A stretch of DNA of 64,000 nucleotides, from positions 1 to 64,000 of the forward strand of contig CANHHA010000012.1 of assembly GCA_947460825.1 (NCBI GenBank), written 5' to 3'. Below, in pieces: positions 25,914 to 35,677 of the stretch. The notes under the pieces were generated by a model that had not been told where the DNA came from, did no database searches, and saw only the letters and a program-made list of their open reading frames with translations. A program made the position numbers and the translations under genes. Positions within the stretch are counted from its first letter, which is position 1. Each line of letters begins with the position of its first letter. Source of the stretch: Flavobacteriales bacterium (GTDB lineage Bacteria; Bacteroidota; Bacteroidia; Flavobacteriales_D; Crocinitomicaceae).

Positions 25914-26354
25914 TTAAAAAGGGGATTCATCTTCGGGGTTGGGTTTAAATTCCGTAAGCGGTGAGGGATTAATTATGGGCTCTTTTCGATACGGGGACTT
26001 TTTGTGCTGCTCTGAATCAGCTCTGGAGAGAATAGTGAGTTCTTCGCCTACAATTTCTATGGCATACCGCGTTACGCCTTCGCGGTCTTGATAGGAGCGT
26101 TTTTTTAATTTTCCTTCTACATAAATTTTGGTGCCTTTGTGTAGATATTTTTCCGCCACTTCGGCAAGACCTCGCCAAAGCACCACATCATGCCAATCAG
26201 TATGCTCTTTTTTCTCACCGGTTTCACGGTCAGTGTAAGATTCCGAGGTTGCCAAAGAGAAAGAGGCAAGAACACCGCCGTTCTCAAAGTGGCGGACCTC
26301 AGGGTCTTTACCCAAGTTCCCGATTAAAATTACTTTATTTACCGTGCCGCTCAT
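25914..26354 (-). CDS. ssb: Single-stranded DNA-binding protein
   Basis: 146 residues. The OB-fold domain (about 1-110) starts [17 protein letters not shown] and holds [22 protein letters not shown] short acidic tail ends in DESPF, the protein-interaction tip that recruits repair and replication enzymes. It lies 23 bp after topA and 9 bp before gldE, so it shares a transcript with both. Confidence 0.97.
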   Translation of the reverse strand: MSGTVNKVILIGNLGKDPEVRHFENGGVLASFSLATSESYTDRETGEKKEHTDWHDVVLWRGLAEVAEKYLHKGTKIYVEGKLKKRSYQDREGVTRYAIEIVGEELTILSRADSEQHKKSPYRKEPIINPSPLTEFKPNPEDESPF

Positions 26355-26377
26355 CGCTGCATTTTTTGTCTAAATTA

Positions 26378-28687
26378 CTATTTTTTTCCTTTGAAAGGCC
26401 TCTTGGCTTTAGCGGGTTGGTTTTCTGCGATAGTTAAGCACTCAGCTAAGGTAAGTGCGCTTGGCTCAACATCTTTCGGAAGCTTAAAATTGTCTTTTCC
26501 GATTTTTAAATAAGGGCCATACTTACCTACTAACACCAAAACATCCGGACGTTCTTCAAAGGAGCGTAAGGTATTGTTTGCTGCACTGGTCTTCTTCTCT
26601 TCAATTAATTCTACTGCACGTTCAAAACTCAGCGCCATAATGTCCTCATCTTTTGGGATCGATACGAATAGTTTACCCAACTGCACGTAAGGACCAAATC
26701 TTCCCACATTTACCTTAACAACCTCGCCTTCTAACTCTCCAACTATTCTAGGTAATTTGAATAATTCCATCGCTTCTTCAAATGAAACTGTAGCGATACT
26801 CTGAGTTTTCATCAAGGATGCAAATAATGGTTTTTCACCATCCGCTTGCTCATCACCAATTTGTATCATTGCCCCAAATTTACCCATGCGAGCAATTACT
26901 TTTCTCCCAGTTTTTGGATCAACTCCTAGGGCGCGCTCTCCGGTAACCCGTCCTGAATTTTCCATGGTTTCCTGGACCGTTGCGTGGAAGGGGGTATAAA
27001 ATGTTTTGAGCATTTCATTCCATTTCACTTTTCCTTGAGCAATTTCATCAAAGGCCTCCTCTACTTGAGCAGTAAACTGATAGTCCATTATTTTCGCGAA
27101 TTGCTTTTCCAAAAAGGAAGTCACCAACACCCCAATATCCGTGGGTACTAACCTGTTCTTGTCTGCCCCCGTGGTTTCCATGAGGTTATTCACCCTTAAC
27201 TGGTCCTCTTCCAATAGAATTTGAACGTAGGGCCGCTGTACCCCGTCGCTTTCATTTTTGGCAACATACCCCCGTTTTTGAATGGTTGAAATGGTTGGTG
27301 CGTAAGTCGATGGTCGACCAATTCCAAGTTCTTCCATTTTCTTCACCAAACTCGCTTCAGAATACCGTGAAGGACCACGAGTAAATCGCTGTGTTGAGGC
27401 GATTCTTGATACCACTAGGCGTTCGCCCTTCGTTAATTTTGGGAGTAAGCCCTCTTCTTCTTCCTCCTCGTCTACGGAACTTGCCGCATAAACCTTAAGA
27501 AAGCCGTCAAACACAATCACTTCACCCCTTGCAGTAAACAGGTGTTGATTTGGGGCACCAGAGAGTTTTACCGTGGTTTTCTCTAACTGAGCTGGCGCCA
27601 TCTGACTAGCTAAGGTTCTTTTTCGAATTAAATCATAGAGTTTTTGTTCATCACGATTGTCTGAAACCTGTATTGCACCAAAATTTGAAGGCCTAATGGC
27701 TTCGTGGGCTTCCTGTGCCGACGCTGATTTTGTTGCATATTTTGTTGGCTTAGAATAATCCTCCCCGTACGAGGAAATGATTTCTTCAGCAGCGCCGTTT
27801 AATGCAGTTTCTGATAAATTCGTTGAATCGGTTCTCATGTAGGTGATGTGCCCTGATTCATAAAGTTTTTGAGCAACAGACATGGTGCGAGAAACCGAAT
27901 AACCAAGTTTTACAGATGCTTCTTGTTGTAAGGTCGAGGTGGTAAATGGTGCAGACGGTGTCCTTTTACTCGGTTTTGTTTCAATGGAATCAACGGTTAA
28001 ATCCCGTCCTTTCATTTCATTTAAAAACTCTTCCACGTGCTGCGCATCCTCAAAACTATGGTCTAGCTCAGCGCTTAGAGCCCCATGGGTTGCCTTTAAA
28101 CTCGCGATTGTTTTAAAAAATGCGGATGTAATAAAGGATTGTATTTCCTCTTCCCGCTCCGTGATTAGCCTAACCGCCACCGATTGAACTCTGCCGGCAG
28201 ACAAGCTTGGGCGTACTTTCCTCCACAACACAGGAGATAATTCAAACCCTACAATACGGTCTAGAATTCTTCGCGCCTGCTGGGCATCTACTAAATCCTG
28301 ATCGATTTTACGCGGCCTAGCAATGGCTTTCTGGACCGCAGTTTTCGTGATTTCATTGAACGTAATGCGATGCGTATTTTCATGTTTCAATCCAAGCGTT
28401 TCAAATAAATGCCAAGAAATCGCTTCCCCTTCGCGGTCCTCATCCGTTGCTAGCCATACAAATTCTGCATCCTTCGCTAACTTTTTCAGCTCAGTAATCA
28501 ATGATTTCTTCTCGGCAGGCACTTCGTAATTTGGAATGAACTCGTTGTCGATTTCCACAGACAAGCCTTTTTTCGCTAAATCGCGAATGTGACCGAAACT
28601 GGATTTAACCGTGTAATCAGCACCTAAATACCCCTCTATTGTTTTGGCTTTTGCCGGAGACTCAACGATGACTAAGTTTTTTGACAT
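26378..28687 (-). CDS. topA: DNA topoisomerase I
   Basis: Type IA topoisomerase that relaxes negative supercoils. The start at ATG 28687 (769 residues) gives the standard MSKNLVIVESPAKAKTIEGY; a longer frame to 28726 crosses the promoter. The Toprim acidic triad is in TDEDREGEAISWH, SAGRVQSVAVRL follows, and the active-site Tyr is in ITYMRTDSTNLS. Instead of Cys-rich zinc fingers the C-terminus carries repeats with LGVDPKTGRKV, GRFGPYVQLG and GKYGPYLKIG. It heads a minus-strand unit topA - ssb - gldE - gldD - folK and diverges from miaB. Confidence 0.97.
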   Translation of the reverse strand: MSKNLVIVESPAKAKTIEGYLGADYTVKSSFGHIRDLAKKGLSVEIDNEFIPNYEVPAEKKSLITELKKLAKDAEFVWLATDEDREGEAISWHLFETLGLKHENTHRITFNEITKTAVQKAIARPRKIDQDLVDAQQARRILDRIVGFELSPVLWRKVRPSLSAGRVQSVAVRLITEREEEIQSFITSAFFKTIASLKATHGALSAELDHSFEDAQHVEEFLNEMKGRDLTVDSIETKPSKRTPSAPFTTSTLQQEASVKLGYSVSRTMSVAQKLYESGHITYMRTDSTNLSETALNGAAEEIISSYGEDYSKPTKYATKSASAQEAHEAIRPSNFGAIQVSDNRDEQKLYDLIRKRTLASQMAPAQLEKTTVKLSGAPNQHLFTARGEVIVFDGFLKVYAASSVDEEEEEEGLLPKLTKGERLVVSRIASTQRFTRGPSRYSEASLVKKMEELGIGRPSTYAPTISTIQKRGYVAKNESDGVQRPYVQILLEEDQLRVNNLMETTGADKNRLVPTDIGVLVTSFLEKQFAKIMDYQFTAQVEEAFDEIAQGKVKWNEMLKTFYTPFHATVQETMENSGRVTGERALGVDPKTGRKVIARMGKFGAMIQIGDEQADGEKPLFASLMKTQSIATVSFEEAMELFKLPRIVGELEGEVVKVNVGRFGPYVQLGKLFVSIPKDEDIMALSFERAVELIEEKKTSAANNTLRSFEERPDVLVLVGKYGPYLKIGKDNFKLPKDVEPSALTLAECLTIAENQPAKAKRPFKGKK

Positions 28688-28705
28688 GGATATAAATATT
28701 TGTGA

Positions 28706-28713
28706 CAAATTTA
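28706..28713 (-). promoter_or_regulatory. Putative -7 box for topA
   Basis: Reads TAAATTTG on the minus strand (exact TAnnTTTG), 18 nt before the topA ATG at 28687. The nearest upstream TTG is at only 14 bp spacing. Confidence 0.55.
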
Positions 28714-28771
28714 TAACTAAAACCACGCAATGTGCGGAATGTTTTTCCCAAATATTTTCGGGGTATCTTCT

Positions 28772-28786
28772 TTAACCTATGGTTAA
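28772..28786. promoter_or_regulatory. Dyad TTAACC-TAT-GGTTAA between topA and miaB
   Basis: A perfect 6+3+6 inverted repeat in the 184-bp divergent region. Partial outer symmetry (AAATAT at 28750 and GATATTT at about 28793) widens the dyad. It could be a repressor site or a cruciform-prone, supercoiling-sensing element; nothing here decides which. Confidence 0.4.
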
Positions 28787-28836
28787 GGGCAAAGATATTT
28801 TTTTCATTCACCCTACGATCGATTAAAACATGACAT

Positions 28837-28867
28837 TTTGACACTATGTTGAATTGTGGTAATTTTG
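28837..28867 (+). promoter_or_regulatory. Consensus promoter of miaB, 4 nt from the ATG
   Basis: TTTG (28837-28840), 19 bp, TAATTTTG (28860-28867): an exact match to the Bacteroidota consensus. Only 4 nt separate the -7 box from the ATG at 28872, so transcription would start at or next to the start codon. Confidence 0.8.
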
Positions 28868-28871
28868 CACC

Positions 28872-30311
28872 ATGCAGCATGAACATACATCCAAGGAACC
28901 ACTGAATGAAGCGCGTCAAGGCGAGGTATTAACACAGATTACGATTGACCCCATGCATTCGACCAAGAAACTATACCTTGAAAGTTACGGGTGCCAAATG
29001 AATTTCTCTGACAGTGAGGTGGTTGCATCAATCCTTGCCCAAGATGGTTATTCCACAACACGGAACATTGCCGAAGCAGATTTGGTGCTGATCAACACCT
29101 GTTCTATTCGCGAAAATGCAGAGCAGCGCGTAAGAAACCGCTTAACTGAATTTCAGCATCACAAACAACAAAATCCAGAATTGGTAGTTGGAATTCTGGG
29201 ATGCATGGCGGAACGGCTCAAAAAAAATTTACTCGAAGAAGAAAAATTAGTGGACATTGTAGCCGGACCAGATGCGTACCGCGACTTACCGAATCTAATT
29301 ACCGAGGTTGGAACTGGACAGAAAGCGGTAAATGTATTACTGTCTAGAGAGGAGACCTATGCAGACATTGCTCCAGTTCGTTTAGATCAAGGGGGGATTT
29401 CTGCCTTTGTCACCATTATGAGGGGCTGTGATAACATGTGTTCCTTTTGCGTAGTCCCTTTCACTCGAGGGAGGGAGCGGTCAAGAGATCCAAAATCTAT
29501 CCTTGCGGAATGCGAAGATCTCTTCGTAAAAGGATATCGAGAAGTAACCTTGTTGGGGCAAAACGTGGATAGTTATCGATGGAATCTAAGTTCCAAAGGT
29601 GAAATTAAAAATGAAGCGGAAGCGCCTATGAATTTTGCCCAGTTGTTACAGGCTGTGGCAAATGTTTCCCCCATGCTGCGTGTACGGTTCAGCACCTCAC
29701 ATCCAAAAGACATGACCAACGAAGTACTTGAAGTAATTGCATCCAATCATAATGTGTGCAACTACATTCATTTACCGGTTCAATCTGGAAATACCGATGT
29801 ATTGTATCGAATGAATCGAGGATACTCTCGAGAGTGGTATTTAGACCGCATCGAGGCGATACACCGCATCATTCCAAATTGCGCAATTTCTACGGATATC
29901 ATTACTGGGTTTTGCGGTGAAACGGATGAGGAACATGCGCAAACCATTAGCTTGATGGAACAGGTAAAATTTAACTACGCCTACATGTTCAAATATTCAG
30001 AGCGTCCTAAAACACTGGCAGAACGGAAATTTGAAGACGATGTGCCTGAAGCAACGAAAAGCAGACGTTTAACAGAAATTATTGAATTACAAACGGCGCA
30101 CAGCCTGCAGGCAAATGAACAACAAATTGGCGCTGTTCAAGAAATATTAGTGGAGGGGCCCTCCAAGCGTTCTGAACTGCAGTATTGCGGAAGAAACTCT
30201 ATGAATTCAATGGTTGTTTTTGACCGAAAGGGGGCCGAGAAAGGAACCTATGTTCAGGTAAAAATTACCGGATGCACCTCAGCGACCTTATTTGGTGAAT
30301 TGATTCCTTAA
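28872..30311 (+). CDS. miaB: tRNA-2-methylthio-N6-dimethylallyladenosine synthase
   Basis: Radical SAM methylthiotransferase that adds the 2-methylthio group to i6A37 of tRNAs. Three Cys for the auxiliary cluster lie in [18 protein letters not shown] and ILGCMAERL. The radical SAM motif is [17 protein letters not shown] domain ends the 479 residues. About 27 residues precede the conserved [10 protein letters not shown]; the piece EARQGEVL resembles the extension seen in other Bacteroidota MiaB, so ATG 28872 is preferred over ATG 28953. The following sigma-54 activator gene starts 10 bp after the stop. Confidence 0.97.
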   Translation: MQHEHTSKEPLNEARQGEVLTQITIDPMHSTKKLYLESYGCQMNFSDSEVVASILAQDGYSTTRNIAEADLVLINTCSIRENAEQRVRNRLTEFQHHKQQNPELVVGILGCMAERLKKNLLEEEKLVDIVAGPDAYRDLPNLITEVGTGQKAVNVLLSREETYADIAPVRLDQGGISAFVTIMRGCDNMCSFCVVPFTRGRERSRDPKSILAECEDLFVKGYREVTLLGQNVDSYRWNLSSKGEIKNEAEAPMNFAQLLQAVANVSPMLRVRFSTSHPKDMTNEVLEVIASNHNVCNYIHLPVQSGNTDVLYRMNRGYSREWYLDRIEAIHRIIPNCAISTDIITGFCGETDEEHAQTISLMEQVKFNYAYMFKYSERPKTLAERKFEDDVPEATKSRRLTEIIELQTAHSLQANEQQIGAVQEILVEGPSKRSELQYCGRNSMNSMVVFDRKGAEKGTYVQVKITGCTSATLFGELIP

Positions 30312-30321
30312 ATTGAAATCC

Positions 30322-31560
30322 ATGAACCTTCAACAAATCAAACAACGATTCGGGATTGTTGGAAATGCATTTCCGCTGAATCGGGCCTTAGAAATCGCTG
30401 CTCAAGTTGCACCTACGGATTTATCAGTACTGGTTACCGGGGAGAGCGGAACCGGGAAAGAAATCATTCCTCAGGTAATTCACCAATTGAGTGCCCGGAA
30501 GCACAAGGAGTATATTGCTGTTAACTGCGGCGCAATTCCGGAAGGGACCATAGATTCAGAATTATTCGGACACGAAAAAGGTTCGTTTACGGGAGCATCA
30601 GGAAGTAGGCAAGGATATTTTGAAGTGGCGAATGGAGGCACCATATTCTTGGATGAAGTGGCCGAATTACCCATGCAAACCCAGGTGCGTCTGTTACGGG
30701 TGCTAGAAACTGGCGAATTTCTTCGTGTTGGCGCCTCAAAATCAATAAAAACAAACGTTAGAGTAGTTGCGGCTACCAATGAGAACATGCAACGCGCCAT
30801 TGCCAAAGGGAAGTTTCGAGAGGATTTATTTTATCGCTTAAGTGCGATTCCAATCCAACTACCAGCCCTGAAAGAACGCGGAGAAGACATTCATTTATTG
30901 TTTAGAAAATTTGCCAGCGATTTTGCTGATAAATATCGAATGCCCGCCATTCGCTTAACACAAGATGGCATTGAAACCCTATCGCAGTATACGTGGCCGG
31001 GAAATATTCGACAACTAAAAAATACCGTTGAACAAATAAGTATCATAGAAACGGAGCGAAACATCGACGCATTACTACTCCGGAGCTATCTTCCACAACC
31101 GCAAGAACAAAGCCCAGCACTATTGAATGAAACGAGTCAAGAGTCGATATCAGAACGAGAGTTAATGTATAAGTTCTTGTTCGATATGAAAAAAGACTTA
31201 AGCGATTTGAAGAAATTGGTGGTGGAGCTATTAAGTCAATCAGGAAATATTCAGCTCTCTGCAGACCAACATGCTGTAATGGACAAGCTATATCAAGATT
31301 ATGGAAATGCAGTTTCCCCTACAAAAGGGCTACTTGCGCCCGGCATAGAATCCCTTGAAAACGAATTTATTGAGAACGAGGACTCCTTTGTTTTACACGA
31401 AGAATTTGAAGAATCCCTATCGCTGGAAGAACGGGAGAAAGAACTTATATTAAAGGCCTTGGAAAAACATCGAGGGAAACGAAAATATGCGGCCTTAGAA
31501 TTGGGGATTTCTGAACGAACGCTCTACCGCAAGATAAAAGAATATAATTTAGCAGAATGA
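30322..31560 (+). CDS. Sigma-54-dependent transcriptional activator without receiver domain
   Basis: 412 residues from ATG 30322. An AAA+ sigma-54 interaction domain (about 10-240) has Walker A GESGTGKE, the sigma-54-contacting loop GSFTGA (usual form GAFTGA), Walker B GGTIFLDEVAEL and the sensor WPGNIRQLKN. There is no N-terminal receiver or GAF domain, so activity must be set by level, a partner or the linker. The linker (about 265-360) is acidic and helical. A Fis-type helix-turn-helix ends the protein (KYAALELGISERTLYRKIKE). It is translationally coupled (4-nt overlap) to lptE, in an order I recall as conserved in flavobacteria. Confidence 0.93.
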   Translation: MNLQQIKQRFGIVGNAFPLNRALEIAAQVAPTDLSVLVTGESGTGKEIIPQVIHQLSARKHKEYIAVNCGAIPEGTIDSELFGHEKGSFTGASGSRQGYFEVANGGTIFLDEVAELPMQTQVRLLRVLETGEFLRVGASKSIKTNVRVVAATNENMQRAIAKGKFREDLFYRLSAIPIQLPALKERGEDIHLLFRKFASDFADKYRMPAIRLTQDGIETLSQYTWPGNIRQLKNTVEQISIIETERNIDALLLRSYLPQPQEQSPALLNETSQESISERELMYKFLFDMKKDLSDLKKLVVELLSQSGNIQLSADQHAVMDKLYQDYGNAVSPTKGLLAPGIESLENEFIENEDSFVLHEEFEESLSLEEREKELILKALEKHRGKRKYAALELGISERTLYRKIKEYNLAE

Positions 31561-32066
31561 AATTCCCTCTAATTGCATTGCTATTCATGGCATTAACCAG
31601 TTGCTGGCCGAGTAAAATCGGATTTAGAGACACGGGTGGTATGCCCGAAGAATGGGAGTTTTTTTATCTACAAACCTTGCAAAATAATGCTGCAACTTGC
31701 CCCTTAAGCTATACGGCTCTGTTGTCCGAAGCGTTAAAAGATGGCATTCAAAACAATACACGCCTGGGGCTTGCAACCAAAAATGCGGATGCACAAGTTC
31801 AACTTTCAGGAGAAATCACCGGGTATTCGGTAAATCCAATCGCGATACAAAACGGAGATAACGCCGCGAAAAATAGGCTAACAGTATCCGTTCAGTTTAC
31901 GATTCTTACCACCTTACCGAAAAATGAAGAGCAAAAATTATCCATAACTCGATTTGCGGATTTTGATGCCTCTACTAACTTCTCAGCGGTGGAATCACAA
32001 TTATTAGCGACCATCAATGAGCAAGTAATCCAAGATGTTATTAATAAACTACAGAGTAATTGGTGA
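31557..32066 (+). CDS. lptE: LptE-family lipoprotein (LPS assembly)
   Basis: 169 residues with a lipoprotein signal [16 protein letters not shown]. Bacteroidota LptE-like proteins plug the LptD barrel and help insert lipopolysaccharide in the outer membrane. The fold-typical pieces are visible: an early [20 protein letters not shown], then beta strands with [14 protein letters not shown] and a long C-terminal helix. The assignment leans on context (between the sigma-54 activator and secG) as well as on pattern. It overlaps both neighbours by 4 nt. Confidence 0.8.
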   Translation: MKFPLIALLFMALTSCWPSKIGFRDTGGMPEEWEFFYLQTLQNNAATCPLSYTALLSEALKDGIQNNTRLGLATKNADAQVQLSGEITGYSVNPIAIQNGDNAAKNRLTVSVQFTILTTLPKNEEQKLSITRFADFDASTNFSAVESQLLATINEQVIQDVINKLQSNW

Positions 32067-32953
32067 GTTGGAATAAGACACATATCAACACCTTATGTCT
32101 AAATCCTGAGTCAATGGGTGCCCCTGACATCGATCAACTTCAGTCAATTTGCGAGGAATTCCCCTATGCGGGATTATTTTCATTGGCTTACCTTGAAGCA
32201 TTGCATCGCACCGAAGACATTCGACTTGCACAAGCTATTCCTAAACATGCGTTTCGCATTAGTAATCGAATCAAGTTGTATACCCTCTTGCACCAGGCTC
32301 AAGTAAATACAAGCCCTGTAGTTGATGATATAGAAACAAAGGAAGACTCAACCGCAGCGCCTGAACTGAACCACGCCACTCCCGTTTTTGAAGAACTTCC
32401 TGAAAACACCGACCTGAACCACGCTGATAAAAAGGAAGACTTAAGTCCAGCGTCTGAACAGAACCATGCCGCTCCCTTGCAGGAAGAACTTCCTGAAACT
32501 CCAGAACTTAACCACGCTGCGGATCCTTTGGAAGCGCTGATTGAGGGAAGTGCTGCTACTGCGCGATACCTTAAAGAATTTGAACAGCCGGCACGGATTG
32601 ACGGGGCAGAGTACAAGCCCCTTGCATCAGCGTTAAGAAAAACTACCGATAACGCTCCTAAAACCTTTACCGCGTGGCTTAATGGTACAGAATTCACGAC
32701 AGAAAAACCGGCAATTAAGCCGAGTGAACTCTCCATAGAACGTGAAAAAACTTCCTTTTACTCTCCTACCAAAAAAGCAAAAGAGAGTTTAGATGCGGAT
32801 AAAGTACCCGTGAGCGAAACCTTGGCGAAAATCTTCGTTATTCAGGGAAATAACGCAAAAGCAATTGCGATTTATGAACAATTAATTTTGGCTTTTCCCG
32901 AAAAAAAGAGTTACTTTGCAAGCCAAATAAAAAAATTAGCTAAAAGTCATTAA
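32063..32953 (+). CDS. Protein of unknown function with a repeated NHA-containing acidic linker
   Basis: 296 residues from the GTG at 32063, which overlaps the lptE stop as GTGA. No signal peptide or membrane helix. The N-terminal 85 residues and the C-terminal 45 ([21 protein letters not shown]) are helical; the latter looks like one tetratricopeptide unit. Between them (about 100-160) lies a low-complexity acidic linker with four NHA blocks (ELNHA, DLNHA, EQNHA, ELNHA) spaced by EELPE-type segments. A protein of this layout sits between lptE and secG in related genomes, as I recall; its role is not known to me. Confidence 0.7.
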   Translation: MSWNKTHINTLCLNPESMGAPDIDQLQSICEEFPYAGLFSLAYLEALHRTEDIRLAQAIPKHAFRISNRIKLYTLLHQAQVNTSPVVDDIETKEDSTAAPELNHATPVFEELPENTDLNHADKKEDLSPASEQNHAAPLQEELPETPELNHAADPLEALIEGSAATARYLKEFEQPARIDGAEYKPLASALRKTTDNAPKTFTAWLNGTEFTTEKPAIKPSELSIEREKTSFYSPTKKAKESLDADKVPVSETLAKIFVIQGNNAKAIAIYEQLILAFPEKKSYFASQIKKLAKSH

Positions 32954-32954
32954 C

Positions 32955-33281
32955 ATGATTACGACCATTTTTTCAATTATTATAACGCTTGCAGCTATTT
33001 TGCTGATTATTGTTGTGTTTATTCAAAACCCTAAAGGCGGTGGCTTAAGCAGCGATTTCGGAAGTGCAGCCCAATTGGGTGGTGTAAAACAAACCACAGA
33101 ATTTATAGATAAGCTAACGTGGGGTCTTGCAGCGACCATTGTGTTAAGTTGTGTAGTAATGACGATGCAACAACCAAAACCTCAACCGGTAAAACAGCCC
33201 ACTCAACAAACACAACCTCAATCCGGTGCCGGTCAACCCGCAGGACAAGGACAACAAGGGCAATCAAATACTCCACAGTAA
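32955..33281 (+). CDS. secG: SecG, preprotein translocase subunit
   Basis: Small subunit of the SecYEG channel. Two membrane helices (about 4-22 and 53-70) frame the conserved IQNPKGGGLSSDFG loop. The C-terminus is a Gln/Pro/Gly-rich tail of about 35 residues (QPKPQPVKQPTQQTQ), a common but variable trait. It follows the unknown protein gene with 1 bp between. A terminator after it separates it from groES. Confidence 0.93.
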   Translation: MITTIFSIIITLAAILLIIVVFIQNPKGGGLSSDFGSAAQLGGVKQTTEFIDKLTWGLAATIVLSCVVMTMQQPKPQPVKQPTQQTQPQSGAGQPAGQGQQGQSNTPQ

Positions 33282-33310
33282 AGGTTTTAGATACAGAGAA
33301 GGATGTCAGT

Positions 33311-33338
33311 ATGTCAGCACATGCTGACATTTTTTTTT
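33311..33338 (+). terminator. Terminator between secG and groES
   Basis: ATGTCAGC (33311-33318) pairs with GCTGACAT (33323-33330), followed by eight T's. It should end the miaB-to-secG transcript ahead of groESL. Confidence 0.9.
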
Positions 33339-33419
33339 GTTCTTGGAAATTTTGTCTCAATTGCACCCAATGGTATGAAATTCGAGTACCTTGTGCGTAT
33401 TCTTAAAACTAAATAAATT

Positions 33420-33695
33420 ATGTCAGTAAAGTTTAAACCATTGACGGATCGCGTTTTGGTAGAGCCGGCGCCCGCAGAGCAAAAAACAGCGAGTGGTATT
33501 ATTATCCCTGATACCGCTAAAGAAAAACCTCTAAAAGGAAAAGTAGTTGCCGTAGGCACGGGGAAAAAAGATGAGCCGATGAGCCTACGTGTGGGTGATG
33601 AAGTATTATATGGCCAGTATTCTGGTACAGAAATTAAAATTGACGCCAATACGTATTTAATCATGCGGGAATCTGATATCTACGGTGTATTTTAA
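33420..33695 (+). CDS. groES: GroES co-chaperonin
   Basis: Heptameric lid of the GroEL folding chamber. 91 residues with [19 protein letters not shown] at the start, a mobile loop around [15 protein letters not shown] and [14 protein letters not shown]. It precedes groEL by 38 bp. The 80 bp upstream, after the secG terminator, must hold the promoter; no CIRCE repeat (TTAGCACTC-N9-GAGTGCTAA) is seen, so HrcA control is unlikely. Confidence 0.98.
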   Translation: MSVKFKPLTDRVLVEPAPAEQKTASGIIIPDTAKEKPLKGKVVAVGTGKKDEPMSLRVGDEVLYGQYSGTEIKIDANTYLIMRESDIYGVF

Positions 33696-33727
33696 AGTAA
33701 TCGGTTTAACAAATAACAATTAAATAA

Positions 33728-35371
<1,644 letters not shown>

Positions 35372-35374
35372 GTT

Positions 35375-35521
35375 CGACAAGCTCACCTACCCTTGCGACA
35401 AGCTCACCTACCCTTGCGACAAGCTCACCTACCCTTGCGACAAGCTCCCCTACCTAAGCGACAAGCTCAGCTAACTAAGCGACAAGCTCAGCTAACTAAG
35501 CGACAAGCTCACCTGCCTAAG
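35375..35521. repeat. Seven tandem 21-bp repeats with CGACAAGCTC core
   Basis: Units start at 35375, 35396, 35417, 35438, 35459, 35480 and 35501; each begins CGACAAGCTC and all are exactly 21 bp. The first three are identical (CGACAAGCTCACCTACCCTTG). The others vary only in their last 11 bases. The core matches the 24-bp array at 2313-2384. There are no unique spacers, so it is not a CRISPR. The 306-bp gap 35372-35677 holds this array and three hairpins, and no start codon-led gene. Confidence 0.95.
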
Positions 35522-35539
35522 CGAAAGGTGAACCTTTCG
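35522..35539. repeat. Hairpin directly abutting the 21-bp array
   Basis: CGAAAGG (35522-35528), loop TGAA, CCTTTCG (35533-35539). It begins at the base where an eighth repeat unit would start, so it could be the array's boundary or a processed-RNA end. Confidence 0.6.
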
Positions 35540-35584
35540 AATAGCGTAACGTGATGTTTCGATTAACAAGGTAAAACACAATTA

Positions 35585-35608
35585 AAGCGTCCCGTTCGCG
35601 GGACGCTT
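35585..35608. terminator. Strong hairpin with TTCG tetraloop, possible groESL terminator
   Basis: AAGCGTCCCG - TTCG - CGGGACGCTT, a perfect 10-bp stem with the very stable UUCG loop. The plus-strand tail is only moderately T-rich (CCTCGTTTC), so it may be a terminator or an mRNA-stabilising 3' structure for groEL. Confidence 0.55.
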
Positions 35609-35657
35609 CCTCGTTTCATTCTTCCCGGAAAACGGATAGTTTGAGACGTCTATATAG

Positions 35658-35675
35658 AGTCCCGCTTGCGGGACT
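35658..35675. terminator. Second hairpin, AGTCCCG-CTTG-CGGGACT
   Basis: A 7-bp stem with a CTTG loop just before the 3' end of the minus-strand esterase gene. Its stem is similar to the one at 35585. Tails on both strands are T-poor, so its role is open. Confidence 0.45.
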
Positions 35676-35677
35676 TT

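Noticed and set aside
33340-33420. CIRCE/HrcA operator before groES
   Set aside because: No TTAGCACTC-N9-GAGTGCTAA inverted repeat is present in the gap.
35375-35521. CRISPR array
   Set aside because: Units are contiguous and nearly identical over their full length, with no unique spacers and no cas genes in the window.
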